DNA of 64,000 nt from Chthonomonas sp. (GTDB lineage: Bacteria; Armatimonadota; Fimbriimonadia; Fimbriimonadales; Fimbriimonadaceae), in NCBI GenBank assembly GCA_016788585.1, contig JAEURP010000011.1, positions 109,156-173,155 of the forward strand. Direction: 5' to 3'. The notes under the pieces were generated by a model. That model saw only the letters and a list, made by a program, of their open reading frames with translations. It did not search any database and was not told the DNA's origin. A program made the translations under genes and the position numbers. Below are positions 7,936 through 16,771 of the stretch, in pieces. Numbering within the stretch: position 1 is the first letter of the stretch; each line of letters starts with the position of its first letter.

Positions 7936-9177
7936 TTAGTCCACGCCTTGCAAGCGTTTGCCATTCACCCAGGCAAGCAGGGCGCCGGCGAGAACGACCG
8001 CTCCCCCGAACCGCATCGCCAAGCCAACGGAGAGGTTTGATGCCAACCAGCCAAAGAGTGGGAGCGCAGCAGGTGAGCTGCCATTGAGGGCCCACACGTG
8101 CATCGAGATCACCCGCCCTTTCATTCGCTCTGGAGACAGAGTTTGAAAGAGTGTATTTGTGGTGTTGAACTGCATGATTGCGCTTAGACCTATCAGCGCG
8201 AACATCGGATAAATAACCCAGAGTGAATGGGTCAGCGAAATCAGAATCAAAGCAATTCCCATCATCGTCATCGAGACCTTGACGATAATCCTCTTGATGG
8301 GCCTCTGTGAGATTGCGATCAGCGTTCCAAGCCCCGTCATGGCCCCAATCCCTACCGCCGTAAAGATCGAGCCCAGCAGATTTGGATTTTTCAGCTCTTG
8401 GACTGCAAAAGCTGGCAACAAGGGGATGTAGGCCAAGCCAAAAATTGACACCGTGCACTCCATAAGGAAGAGCATTCGAAGACGACGGTCCCTCCAGGTA
8501 TATCGAACCCCCTCCGAAATAAGGTCGATGATCGGTTGAGAGTGCCGCTTTACCGAACTCAGGTCGGCTCGGATCGCAGTCGCAGCAAAAATCAGAGCAA
8601 GGTAGCTCAGGCCATTGACAAGATAATTCGCCTGGGGTCCAAATTTGGCCAACAAGACGCCCCCAATTGCTGGACCAATAATGCGGGCGAGGTTGAAGCT
8701 CATAGCCTGCATTGGCACCGCGCTCGCCATGTTCTCTGGTGGCACTACTCGCGAAACTAGACTTTGCCGCGTTGGGATCTCGACCATCGTATTAAAGCCG
8801 TTGATCAGGGCAACGATGTAGATGAACTCAAGCCTTAGAAATCCAAAGTGTATTGAAGTAGCCAGAAAAAGAGCGTTTGCGGAGTATACAAGCTGATTGG
8901 CAATGAGGACGGCCCGTTTATTTAGCGTGTCAGCAAACGTTCCAGCAAATGGTCCAAACAGCGCAACAGGCATCGAGTTCGTAAACGTAACCCAAGTCAG
9001 CATTGCCGGATTGTTCGTCAGCTTCATGACGAGAATGCCTTGGGCGACGTTTTGCACCCAACTCCCGATAAAGGACAAGAACGCGCCGCTCCACAATAGG
9101 CGGAAGTCGCGGATGCGGAACGGAGTGAGTTGCGGTGAATGAAAGAACCTGATGATTAGGTTGGGTTCCTTCATCAA
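7936..9177 (-). CDS. MFS transporter, EntS/DHA3-like exporter
   Basis: A 413-residue protein with about 12 hydrophobic segments. The N-terminus (FRLLWSGAFLSFIGSWVQNVAQ) and the first cytoplasmic loop (GPFAGTFADTLNKRAVLI) are typical of the DHA3/EntS branch of drug or siderophore exporters. It should be a proton-driven inner-membrane exporter. The substrate cannot be inferred from the neighbours (a convergent tRNA gene and a divergent Kdo transferase, 32 bases between starts). No ABC ATPase or siderophore gene is near. Confidence 0.85.
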   Translation of the reverse strand: MMKEPNLIIRFFHSPQLTPFRIRDFRLLWSGAFLSFIGSWVQNVAQGILVMKLTNNPAMLTWVTFTNSMPVALFGPFAGTFADTLNKRAVLIANQLVYSANALFLATSIHFGFLRLEFIYIVALINGFNTMVEIPTRQSLVSRVVPPENMASAVPMQAMSFNLARIIGPAIGGVLLAKFGPQANYLVNGLSYLALIFAATAIRADLSSVKRHSQPIIDLISEGVRYTWRDRRLRMLFLMECTVSIFGLAYIPLLPAFAVQELKNPNLLGSIFTAVGIGAMTGLGTLIAISQRPIKRIIVKVSMTMMGIALILISLTHSLWVIYPMFALIGLSAIMQFNTTNTLFQTLSPERMKGRVISMHVWALNGSSPAALPLFGWLASNLSVGLAMRFGGAVVLAGALLAWVNGKRLQGVD

Positions 9178-9209
9178 GCCAGTATATCCAGACTGGTATC
9201 TTCAGACAA

Positions 9210-10433
9210 TTGGAAGCTAGGCGCTTTAGTTTTGAAGTAGTGGTGGTCTACTTATCAGAGTGCCTCTTCTTTGTCCTGACTTCCCCACTGCATCTTCGAA
9301 ACTTCGTTATCCGGTCTCGCGAGGGCCGTTATCGTGGGGTTTTTTGGCTCAGGTTCTTTGGCCTAACTCCTGGCAAACGCGGGGTGATTACTTTTATCGC
9401 GAGTGGAATGGGCGAAACCATGCAGTCAACGGTCTATGCCCCTCGGGTTCCTGGAGAAACTCAGATTCTGAGTCAACTCTCGCGCACCTTTGCGCACCTC
9501 GATGATCTGCCACAGGATATAAAATGTGCGCCATTTAAGTGGCCGCTCGGTGCCATCATCCTACTCCTACGACTTCGACCATCGAGGCTGGTTTTCGTTG
9601 GTAATGTTTCGGATATCCATCTTGCCTTTTGGGGGCGACTCCTGGGAATACCAATCATCCTCATTCACACCAGTCTGGATGAGTACGATGTCGTACGGCG
9701 GGAAAAGCGTGCTCGATCCCGACTCCGATTTCACCTTCTCGATAAGGCGCTGGTTCGGTGCGAGGACCAAATCGCATTATTGGCACGATTTGGCGTTCCT
9801 TCGGAATGGATCCAAATCATCGGGCCGCAACTTCGCATGGGGATTAAAGTTGATCGGGAGGCGATTCAGGACAAGTGGAGAAGGACCCTCGCGCTCTCGG
9901 CGACCGACCAAGTGATCGTTGCGGGCAGTACCTGGGGAAATGATGAAGAGGTCGTCATCGATGCCATTCTCAGGCTTTGGGACACCGACCCAGCGGTCAA
10001 GCTCATCCTTGCGCCGAGAAGGCTAGACCGAGAGGTTAACGCAACAGAGACTCTCAGCAGGCTTGGGATTCCTTTTGCATTACGTTCAACGGGCGTTGCT
10101 AGCTCCGACCGCCTAATCGTGCTCAATACGATGGGCGAGCTAGCCGAGGTTTATTCTGTAGCTTCGGCAGTGTTTGTAGGCGGCACCTTTTCGCATGCGA
10201 TCGGCGGACATAGCTTTTCAGAAGCCATCGAATGGGATGTGTGGTTCACCAGCGGCCCCGACACGTCTCATCAGACCGCAATTGTCACCGAATTACAAAC
10301 ACGCGGACTCTTAACTGTTTGCAGAGGAGCTGACTCGCTCTCCTCGGCTTGGAAGAGGCAATTGGAGCACCCGCCAGAAATCGACTTGGTTGATCGATCT
10401 ATCGAGAAGATAGTGGCTGCGATTACGGGTTGA
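9210..10433 (+). CDS. waaA: Kdo (3-deoxy-manno-octulosonate) transferase, WaaA/KdtA family
   Basis: A 407-residue protein. The C-terminal GT-B half carries the family pattern AGSTWGNDEEVVIDA, ILAPRRLDR, LNTMGELAEVYSVASAVFVGG and GGHSFSEAIEW. The N-terminal half is more divergent but keeps a hydrophobic anchor (about residues 8-28). The family adds Kdo to lipid A at the inner membrane, so its presence implies an LPS-type outer membrane. In this copy the usual N-proline of the GGHNPLE segment is replaced (GGHSFSE). Its 3' end overlaps the convergent downstream gene by 11 bases. Specificity (mono- or bifunctional) cannot be read. Confidence 0.85.
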   Translation: MEARRFSFEVVVVYLSECLFFVLTSPLHLRNFVIRSREGRYRGVFWLRFFGLTPGKRGVITFIASGMGETMQSTVYAPRVPGETQILSQLSRTFAHLDDLPQDIKCAPFKWPLGAIILLLRLRPSRLVFVGNVSDIHLAFWGRLLGIPIILIHTSLDEYDVVRREKRARSRLRFHLLDKALVRCEDQIALLARFGVPSEWIQIIGPQLRMGIKVDREAIQDKWRRTLALSATDQVIVAGSTWGNDEEVVIDAILRLWDTDPAVKLILAPRRLDREVNATETLSRLGIPFALRSTGVASSDRLIVLNTMGELAEVYSVASAVFVGGTFSHAIGGHSFSEAIEWDVWFTSGPDTSHQTAIVTELQTRGLLTVCRGADSLSSAWKRQLEHPPEIDLVDRSIEKIVAAITG

Positions 10434-11118
10434 ATGGCTTACCAAGAAGTGAATTCCAAATCGTGCGCTGCCCCGCTGAAAGCACGGCCATAATTCGCGC
10501 TCGCCCATCTGTTTGGATCTTTGTTAGCTTGGGCTCGATCTTCTTCATTTCTTCGCGAAGGCGCTTCTGATACTGCTCGGCCAATCTTCGCTTTTCGGCA
10601 TCTGTCTTGGGGTTTTTGCCCTTGAATTCGCTCTCTAATTTTTTATGCACGGCTTCGGTGAGATCGCCCGCTTGCTGATAAGAATCCTTCAAATAGGTTT
10701 TTACTTTCGATACCTGCGATGCGCTCAGGCCAACTTTCTTTGTTACGGCAGGATCAGTTAGAGCAAGGAGGCCAGCAGTCTGCAACGAGATCTCTCGTAG
10801 TCGCTTAATCTGGACGGCCGTCAAAACATTGAGAACACCAATTCGCATCTTGTCGAAAGCTGCTCGCATTTGCTTTTGCTCGGCCTCTGTAGGTTGCTGG
10901 CCCTTTCGCATCTTGTCTTCAATCTTCTTTGCAACAGCGTTGTAGCCAGACGAAGCCGAATTCATCTTTGCGCGCTGAGCTTGAGTCACTTTGAGTTCAG
11001 TCTTAACCTCAGTTGTTTGGAGCAAGGTGATATCGCACACCTCCTTATCGAATTCGATTTGAGCGAATACCGAGCCCATCAAGGCGATTGCAATAGAGAC
11101 ACTGAGCGGCTTGACCAT
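10423..11118 (-). CDS. Secreted helical protein with LTxxQ-like motifs
   Basis: A 231-residue protein. A signal peptide (about residues 1-19, cut after FAQ) precedes a highly charged, Lys/Gln/Glu-rich alpha-helical body with coiled-coil character. LTAVQIKRLREI (about residue 100) and LSAGQRTIW near the C-terminus resemble the LTxxQ motif of Spy/CpxP-like periplasmic proteins, as does VTQAQRAKM. A periplasmic chaperone or stress role is only suggested by that resemblance. It lies 15 bases downstream of dnaE on the same strand and overlaps the convergent waaA end by 11 bases. Confidence 0.7.
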   Translation of the reverse strand: MVKPLSVSIAIALMGSVFAQIEFDKEVCDITLLQTTEVKTELKVTQAQRAKMNSASSGYNAVAKKIEDKMRKGQQPTEAEQKQMRAAFDKMRIGVLNVLTAVQIKRLREISLQTAGLLALTDPAVTKKVGLSASQVSKVKTYLKDSYQQAGDLTEAVHKKLESEFKGKNPKTDAEKRRLAEQYQKRLREEMKKIEPKLTKIQTDGRARIMAVLSAGQRTIWNSLLGKPFNP

Positions 11119-11133
11119 AAACTTTCCCGTGGA

Positions 11134-14100
11134 TTATGACGCTTCAACCGGTTCGAGGGCACTTTCTGGTTCCTCGGCTGGGGCATCGTCCCCACCAATC
11201 GCCGGGCTCCGAGGGATCATATCCACCGCACCTCGTCCGATAAGACTCTCTAACTCCTGCCGCAGCACGTCGTTGAATTCGACGCGGTGAATCAACTCAA
11301 CAGGATCAAGCCGCTCCACACCGCCGAACTCCAAGACCACTCGATAGTCCCCCGGCTTCGCCTCAATCATTTGACGCATCTGCACCAGTTGGTCTCGTTT
11401 TGCCGCTCCAATACGGACGACAACCGTTCCCAGTGCACTGGCATCAACGAGCTCAATCTCCTTCGGAGCTTCAAAGGCCGTCACCTCTTCGATTCGGACC
11501 TCCATCGTTGGCTCGCCACCATTCCGCTGTTGACGAACATTAGCTACGCCCTTGATAACAACTACCGTGTCCTTTTGCAAGAGGTGCTGGAATTTTGCAT
11601 AGGTGGCTGCGAAAGCCGTACAGGTCGCTTGACCAGAAAAGTCCTCGAGAACGATCGTGGCCATTTTGTCTCCACGCTGCTTGGTGATGATTTCTCGCTT
11701 TCCAGCGATGACCCCGCAAAGGGTCACTCCAGTTCCATCCTCAAGCTCGCTTACTTGGCCACAGTTGGTGTTACTAGCTTGCCGTATCGCTCGCTCCAGG
11801 CCCCGTAAAGGATGGTCGGAGACGTAGATTCCCATCGTCTCCTTCTCCCAATTCAGGAGCTCAGACCGCGAAGGCGCCGGTAGTTCAGGCAATTCCGGCA
11901 GCGTGAGTTCGTCACCGCTTCCCTCGCCGAAGAGTGAGTCTTGCCCGGCTTGTCGCTGGCGAATCGCTTGATCTGCATACGCTAAGGCTCCCTCTGAGAC
12001 CTCAAGCAAGCTTGGGCGATTCTTCCCCAAAGCGTCGAATGCACCGGCCTTGATCAGGGCATCCAAGGACAACCGATTGAGGCCGAAGCCACGGGTACGC
12101 TCGCAGAACTCATAAAGGTGGGTAAAGCGCCCTTCAGCCTCACGTGTAGCTAGGATTCCCTCGACCAACTTCTCGCCAACTCCCTTAATTGCCGCTAGGC
12201 CAAATCGAATTGCCCCATTCCAACCCTTGGGCGCCGCTCTTTCGATGTCGAAACTAAGGCCGGAGCTATTGATATCGGGAGGAATGACGGCGATGAGATT
12301 TCGGCGACACTCTTCGACAAAACTGGTCACCCGGTCTTCCTTTTCACGATAGACTTCGAGGAGAGCTGCCATGTACTCAGTTGGATAATTGGCCTTGAGA
12401 TAAGCAGTTTGATAGGCGAGCATCGCGTAACAAACGGCATGGGCTTTATTAAAGGCGTAGCCGGCAAATGGCAGAAGCAGTTCCCATACCTTTCCGGCAA
12501 CTTCGGTAGAGATGCCTCTCTCCGCGCATCCCGCTTGGAATTCCGACTGCATGGACTTCATTTCCTGCAAGTTCTTCTTTCCCATGGCGCGCCGCAAGAT
12601 GTCAGCGCGACCAAGCGAGAATCCCGCAAGCGCTTGCACCAACTTGAGCACTTGATCTTGATAGACGATCACCCCGTATGTCTCTTCCAAGATCGGCTTC
12701 ATACGCTCGTCGAGGTAAGTGATGGGACGTCGTCCAAACTTGCCATCCATGTACCGTGGGATATGCTCCATCGGGCCCGGTCGGTAGAGGGCAACCATGG
12801 CGGCTAATTCTCGAATGCTGTTCGGCTTCAGCTCAATGATGTTCCGGCGCATCCCTGCGGATTCGAGTTGGAAAACGCCCACCGTGTCTCCTTTTCCCAG
12901 TAGCTCATAAGTCTTCTCATCGTCGAGCGGCAAGTTCAGCCACTCAACCGGGGGCTCGCCGGGCCTTCCCTTCGCGATATGTTGAACCGCTCGACTGAGG
13001 ACAGTGAGGTTGGATAACCCTAAGAAGTCCATCTTGAGCAACCCAATCTTGTCGAGAATGCCCATTTCGAAAGCCGTGACCGATTGACCGTCCGATCCTT
13101 TGTAAAGCGGGATGTAATTTGTGAGCGGATCGCCGGAGATCACAACTCCCGCCGCATGCACACCGGCGTGTCGGGCCATGCCCTCGATCCCTTGAGCGAC
13201 TTCCACAAGACGCGACACTTTCGGATCGGTATCCACCATTTGGCGGAACTCGGCGCTGTCCTTCATCGCCTCCTTCAGCGTGATTTTTGGAGCATTCGGG
13301 ATGGTTTTGCAGATCTTGTCGGTCTCGATTGGCGCATAGCCTAGAACACGGCCCGCGTCCTTGACGGCAGCCTTGGCTCCCATCGTTCCAAACGTGATAA
13401 TTTGCGCTACTTGCTCTTGACCGAAGCGATCGACGACGTACTTGATCACCTCGTCGCGTCGCTCGTCTTCAAAGTCCATGTCGATATCGGGCATGGAGAC
13501 TCTTTCCGGGTTAAGGAAGCGCTCAAAAGTAAGATCATATTCCAACGGATCGACGTCGGTGATTCCGAGTCCATATGAGACGAGGCTTGCGGCGGCCGAT
13601 CCCCTAGCCCCGTAAGCAATTCCATTTTCGCGGGCATAGGTCGTGAACTCCTGCACGAGCAGGAAGTAGTCGGAGTAGCCCGTCTTCTGAATGACGTCTA
13701 GTTCGTACTGGAGACGCTCGGCCGCCTTTTCGTCAAACTTGTCGAGTCTTTCGCGAACACCTAGCTCAGCCTTAGTCGACAGATGCGCCATGCTGTCTAC
13801 ACCTTCGGGCAGCATGGGGCTCGGCATCGGCGCCGCTAACTTGCCAAGCTCCAAGTTGCACATGTCGGCGATTCTTAGCGAGTTCTCGATGGCCTCTGGA
13901 GTCTCCGAGAAAAGTGCCTCCATTTCGTCCGCCGACTTCAAATAGAATTCGTTGGTCTCAAACCTAAGACGGCGATCATCACTAACTAATGCTCCAGTGC
14001 CGATGCAAAGGAGGACATCATGCATTTGGCTCGACTCTCGACAAAGGTAGTGAGCATCGTTGGTAGCGATAAGCGGAAGGCCCACTTCCCGAGCGATTTG

Positions 14101-14673
14101 CAGGAGCTGAGGCTTTATCTGAGCTTGCTCGGGCAAACGGTGATCTTGAAGCTCGATGAAGAACGAATCCTCGTCGAAGACCTCCTTGTAGAAACCCGCC
14201 GTTCGCTGGGCAGATTCATAGTCGCCCCGAAGGAGGGCCTGGCAGATTTCGCTTCCCAGGCAAGCGCTGGTACCGATCAAGCCGCCCGCATGCTCCTTCA
14301 ATATCTCATGGTCGATCCTAGGCTTGTAATAGAAGCCCTCGAGCGCCGCGACCGTATGAAGCTTGCAGAGATTGCGATACCCCTCCAGGTCCTTGGCTAG
14401 AAGCAACAGGTGATAAGTTTCATTCTCCTCTCGGCCCGATTTCTTCTGCCGTCCATTGGGGGCCATGTAGGCTTCCATGCCAATGATTGGCTTTACCCCA
14501 TGCTTCTGGCATTCGAAGTAAAAGGCCATCGCTCCAAACATCACTCCGTGATCTGTGATCGCAAGGGCAGGCTGCTCGAGTTCCTTGGCTCGTGCCACCA
14601 GATCCGACACACGATTCGCCCCATCGAGAAGGCTGTATTCCGTGTGGTTATGGATATGGACAAAAGGCTTCAT
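11134..14673 (-). CDS. dnaE: DNA polymerase III alpha subunit
   Basis: A 1179-residue DnaE-type replicative polymerase. The N-terminal PHP domain keeps its metal-ligand motifs HIHNHTEYSLLDG (residues 6-18) and ITDHG (39-43). The catalytic loop PDIDMDF is at 395-401 and the palm segment GARGSAAASLVSYGLG is at 355-370. A tandem HhH/beta-binding region and a late OB fold (CGVIAGKREIITKQ, near residue 985) follow. No 3'-5' exonuclease domain is inserted, so this is DnaE rather than PolC. The intact PHP ligands leave open a metal-dependent proofreading activity, as reported for some DnaE proteins. It is transcribed with the downstream secreted helical protein. Confidence 0.98.
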   Translation of the reverse strand: MKPFVHIHNHTEYSLLDGANRVSDLVARAKELEQPALAITDHGVMFGAMAFYFECQKHGVKPIIGMEAYMAPNGRQKKSGREENETYHLLLLAKDLEGYRNLCKLHTVAALEGFYYKPRIDHEILKEHAGGLIGTSACLGSEICQALLRGDYESAQRTAGFYKEVFDEDSFFIELQDHRLPEQAQIKPQLLQIAREVGLPLIATNDAHYLCRESSQMHDVLLCIGTGALVSDDRRLRFETNEFYLKSADEMEALFSETPEAIENSLRIADMCNLELGKLAAPMPSPMLPEGVDSMAHLSTKAELGVRERLDKFDEKAAERLQYELDVIQKTGYSDYFLLVQEFTTYARENGIAYGARGSAAASLVSYGLGITDVDPLEYDLTFERFLNPERVSMPDIDMDFEDERRDEVIKYVVDRFGQEQVAQIITFGTMGAKAAVKDAGRVLGYAPIETDKICKTIPNAPKITLKEAMKDSAEFRQMVDTDPKVSRLVEVAQGIEGMARHAGVHAAGVVISGDPLTNYIPLYKGSDGQSVTAFEMGILDKIGLLKMDFLGLSNLTVLSRAVQHIAKGRPGEPPVEWLNLPLDDEKTYELLGKGDTVGVFQLESAGMRRNIIELKPNSIRELAAMVALYRPGPMEHIPRYMDGKFGRRPITYLDERMKPILEETYGVIVYQDQVLKLVQALAGFSLGRADILRRAMGKKNLQEMKSMQSEFQAGCAERGISTEVAGKVWELLLPFAGYAFNKAHAVCYAMLAYQTAYLKANYPTEYMAALLEVYREKEDRVTSFVEECRRNLIAVIPPDINSSGLSFDIERAAPKGWNGAIRFGLAAIKGVGEKLVEGILATREAEGRFTHLYEFCERTRGFGLNRLSLDALIKAGAFDALGKNRPSLLEVSEGALAYADQAIRQRQAGQDSLFGEGSGDELTLPELPELPAPSRSELLNWEKETMGIYVSDHPLRGLERAIRQASNTNCGQVSELEDGTGVTLCGVIAGKREIITKQRGDKMATIVLEDFSGQATCTAFAATYAKFQHLLQKDTVVVIKGVANVRQQRNGGEPTMEVRIEEVTAFEAPKEIELVDASALGTVVVRIGAAKRDQLVQMRQMIEAKPGDYRVVLEFGGVERLDPVELIHRVEFNDVLRQELESLIGRGAVDMIPRSPAIGGDDAPAEEPESALEPVEAS

Positions 14674-14818
14674 TAAGCAAAGTCAAGGACTCAAGACGAT
14701 GGAAGGGCTACCGGTTTGAAGCAAACAACGACGTTCAGCACCGGCTCAGCACAGAATCAGTTCCTTTCATCATCTCAAATTGTGTATGGACAAGACGGCT
14801 TCACGGGACCGAAAGCAC

Positions 14819-16744
14819 TTACTTGCCGTCGGCATCTTCGACCCAAGCCCGGAGCCACTCCCCAACGCTCCACGCTTGCCAAGGGCACCCTCCTGGCTGC
14901 CGGGGCTCGTCGCCGTCGTAGACTTCGGCAATTCCTCCAAGACCGTATTCTTGTGTCAATTCCTTGGCTTTCTTTAGGATTCGTTTTGCCTCGACCTTGT
15001 CACTGGTCAACCGTACTAAGGCGCTTACATAGGGCCCGATCAACCAGGGCCAGACAGTTCCCTGATGGTACGCCGAATCTAACTCCTGCAAAGGCCCTTC
15101 GAATCGTCCTCGATACTTGACATCGTCTGGGGACAGAGTACGCAGCCCGACCGGAGTTAAGAGTTCTCTGCTGATCTGTCCAAGCGCAGCCTGCGCCTTT
15201 TCTCCCTTGGCTGGGCCGAAGGGCAGTGCCATCGCAATCAGCTGATTGGGCCGAAGAGAGGCATCATCAGGATCGGCGGTGTCGAGGTAGTAACCGACAC
15301 TTTCCTTCCAGAACTTCTTTTCGAAGTGACTTTCAGCCTTAGCCGCAAGCTCTCGGTAAGCGCTTTGGTCTTCTCCCAACTTGCCGGCTAGCCATTCCAT
15401 GACACGGAGGGCATTGATCCAAAGGCCATTAACTTCGATTGGCTTACCATGCCGCGGGGTTACCACCCAATCGCCAATCTTTGCATCCATCCATGTTAGC
15501 TGCACGCCCTCGGCTCCTTGCTTCAGGAGACCATCTTCCGGATCCATCTGGATTCCGTAGTGGGTGCCCTTAATATGCCAGTCGAGCATATGCTGAAGGG
15601 CCGTCAGCGCTTCCGAGGCAAATGGGGCGTTCCATTCCGCTTCGAGCGTCTTATAAATTGCATTGGCAAACCAAAGGGTCGCGTCCACCGTGTTGTATTC
15701 CGGCTCCTCGCCATCGTCCACAAAACGATTTGGAATAAGCCCCTGGTTCATCTGTCCGGCGTAATCGAGAATGATTTTGCGCGCTAAATCGACGCGCCCG
15801 GTCTGGAGACATATGCCGGGGATAGAGATCATCGTGTCCCGCCCCCAATCGGTAAACCAAGGGTAGCCAGCAATAATCGACGTCCGTGTAGGCGTCGCCA
15901 CGAGAAATCGCTCGGCGGCATCTCGCAGTTGAGAAGCGAGGCTCGTATCCTTCTCGGGCTCATCCCAGGCCAAAAATGCCTCTGTTTCGTCGTTCAGACT
16001 CGCGACGAGAATCGCCGATTCATTCGGTAGCAATTCGTATCGTAACTCACAAGGACAAAAAAGGTCGTCGCGGCCATCGAGCCCTCGCTCTAATTCTCTC
16101 GGATACTCGAACCGGTAATACCAACCCACCGCCGGCAGTCTTTGCGCGCCCTCGTGGTGCAGAATCAGTGTTCGCCCTTCATGCTCAATAATAGTGCGGC
16201 TCTTGGGGAAAGCTTGAACGTGAGGGTACGTGTCATCCGAGCGAAAATTCTCGTGATAGAACTTGTGCTGAACTAGTGGGCGCAATTGCAACGCGATCGG
16301 ATTACTGCCGGTGTTCGTGTACTTAATCGTGCAAGCATTCTCGTTCGGATGCATTGCCATGCGCTTTTCAACATGCATGCCGGCGACGCGATGACGCCAA
16401 AGCACCCAGTTCTTCGTTGCTGAAAAGCTCTCCAATGTATGATGCCCTTCTGGGTTTATTGCACCCTGATACTGGTGGCAACTGATGCCAATTGGGTTGC
16501 CCTCGCCCTGAACAAACGCCTCGATTCCTCCCAGAAGAACAAGTCGGTGCGCCGGCGCCGGATCAGCGACTACGAGATGTCCGTGGTACCGCCTTGTGTT
16601 ACTGCCGGCAACGGTGCTCATGGCAAAACCGCCGATTCCATTCGTTAAAATCCACTCGCGCCTCGACGAAAGGTCGTAGTTTCGGCATTGGCTCGAATCC
16701 AGCGAGTAAAGCATTGGAACCCGTAGTTTACTGGCTTTGCCCAA
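14819..16744 (-). CDS. Glycogen debranching enzyme (amylo-alpha-1,6-glucosidase)
   Basis: A 641-residue protein of the archaeal/bacterial GDE type. The N-terminal domain (REWILTNGIGGFAMSTVAG, then NTRRYHGHLV) is followed by the (alpha/alpha)6 catalytic domain with AGYPWFTDWGRDTMISIPG, NQGLIPNRFVDDGEEPEYN, TVDATLWFANA and DSAYHQGTVWPWLIGPY. It hydrolyses alpha-1,6 branch points of glycogen in the cytosol. A Met at residue 11 (16714) is an equally good start. The 145 bases to dnaE hold no other gene. An OstA/LptD-like gene lies 27 bases upstream on the same strand. No glycogen synthase or phosphorylase is in the window. Confidence 0.92.
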   Translation of the reverse strand: MGKASKLRVPMLYSLDSSQCRNYDLSSRREWILTNGIGGFAMSTVAGSNTRRYHGHLVVADPAPAHRLVLLGGIEAFVQGEGNPIGISCHQYQGAINPEGHHTLESFSATKNWVLWRHRVAGMHVEKRMAMHPNENACTIKYTNTGSNPIALQLRPLVQHKFYHENFRSDDTYPHVQAFPKSRTIIEHEGRTLILHHEGAQRLPAVGWYYRFEYPRELERGLDGRDDLFCPCELRYELLPNESAILVASLNDETEAFLAWDEPEKDTSLASQLRDAAERFLVATPTRTSIIAGYPWFTDWGRDTMISIPGICLQTGRVDLARKIILDYAGQMNQGLIPNRFVDDGEEPEYNTVDATLWFANAIYKTLEAEWNAPFASEALTALQHMLDWHIKGTHYGIQMDPEDGLLKQGAEGVQLTWMDAKIGDWVVTPRHGKPIEVNGLWINALRVMEWLAGKLGEDQSAYRELAAKAESHFEKKFWKESVGYYLDTADPDDASLRPNQLIAMALPFGPAKGEKAQAALGQISRELLTPVGLRTLSPDDVKYRGRFEGPLQELDSAYHQGTVWPWLIGPYVSALVRLTSDKVEAKRILKKAKELTQEYGLGGIAEVYDGDEPRQPGGCPWQAWSVGEWLRAWVEDADGK

Positions 16745-16771
16745 AGGAAACTTTGTGACTATCGCCCGCCT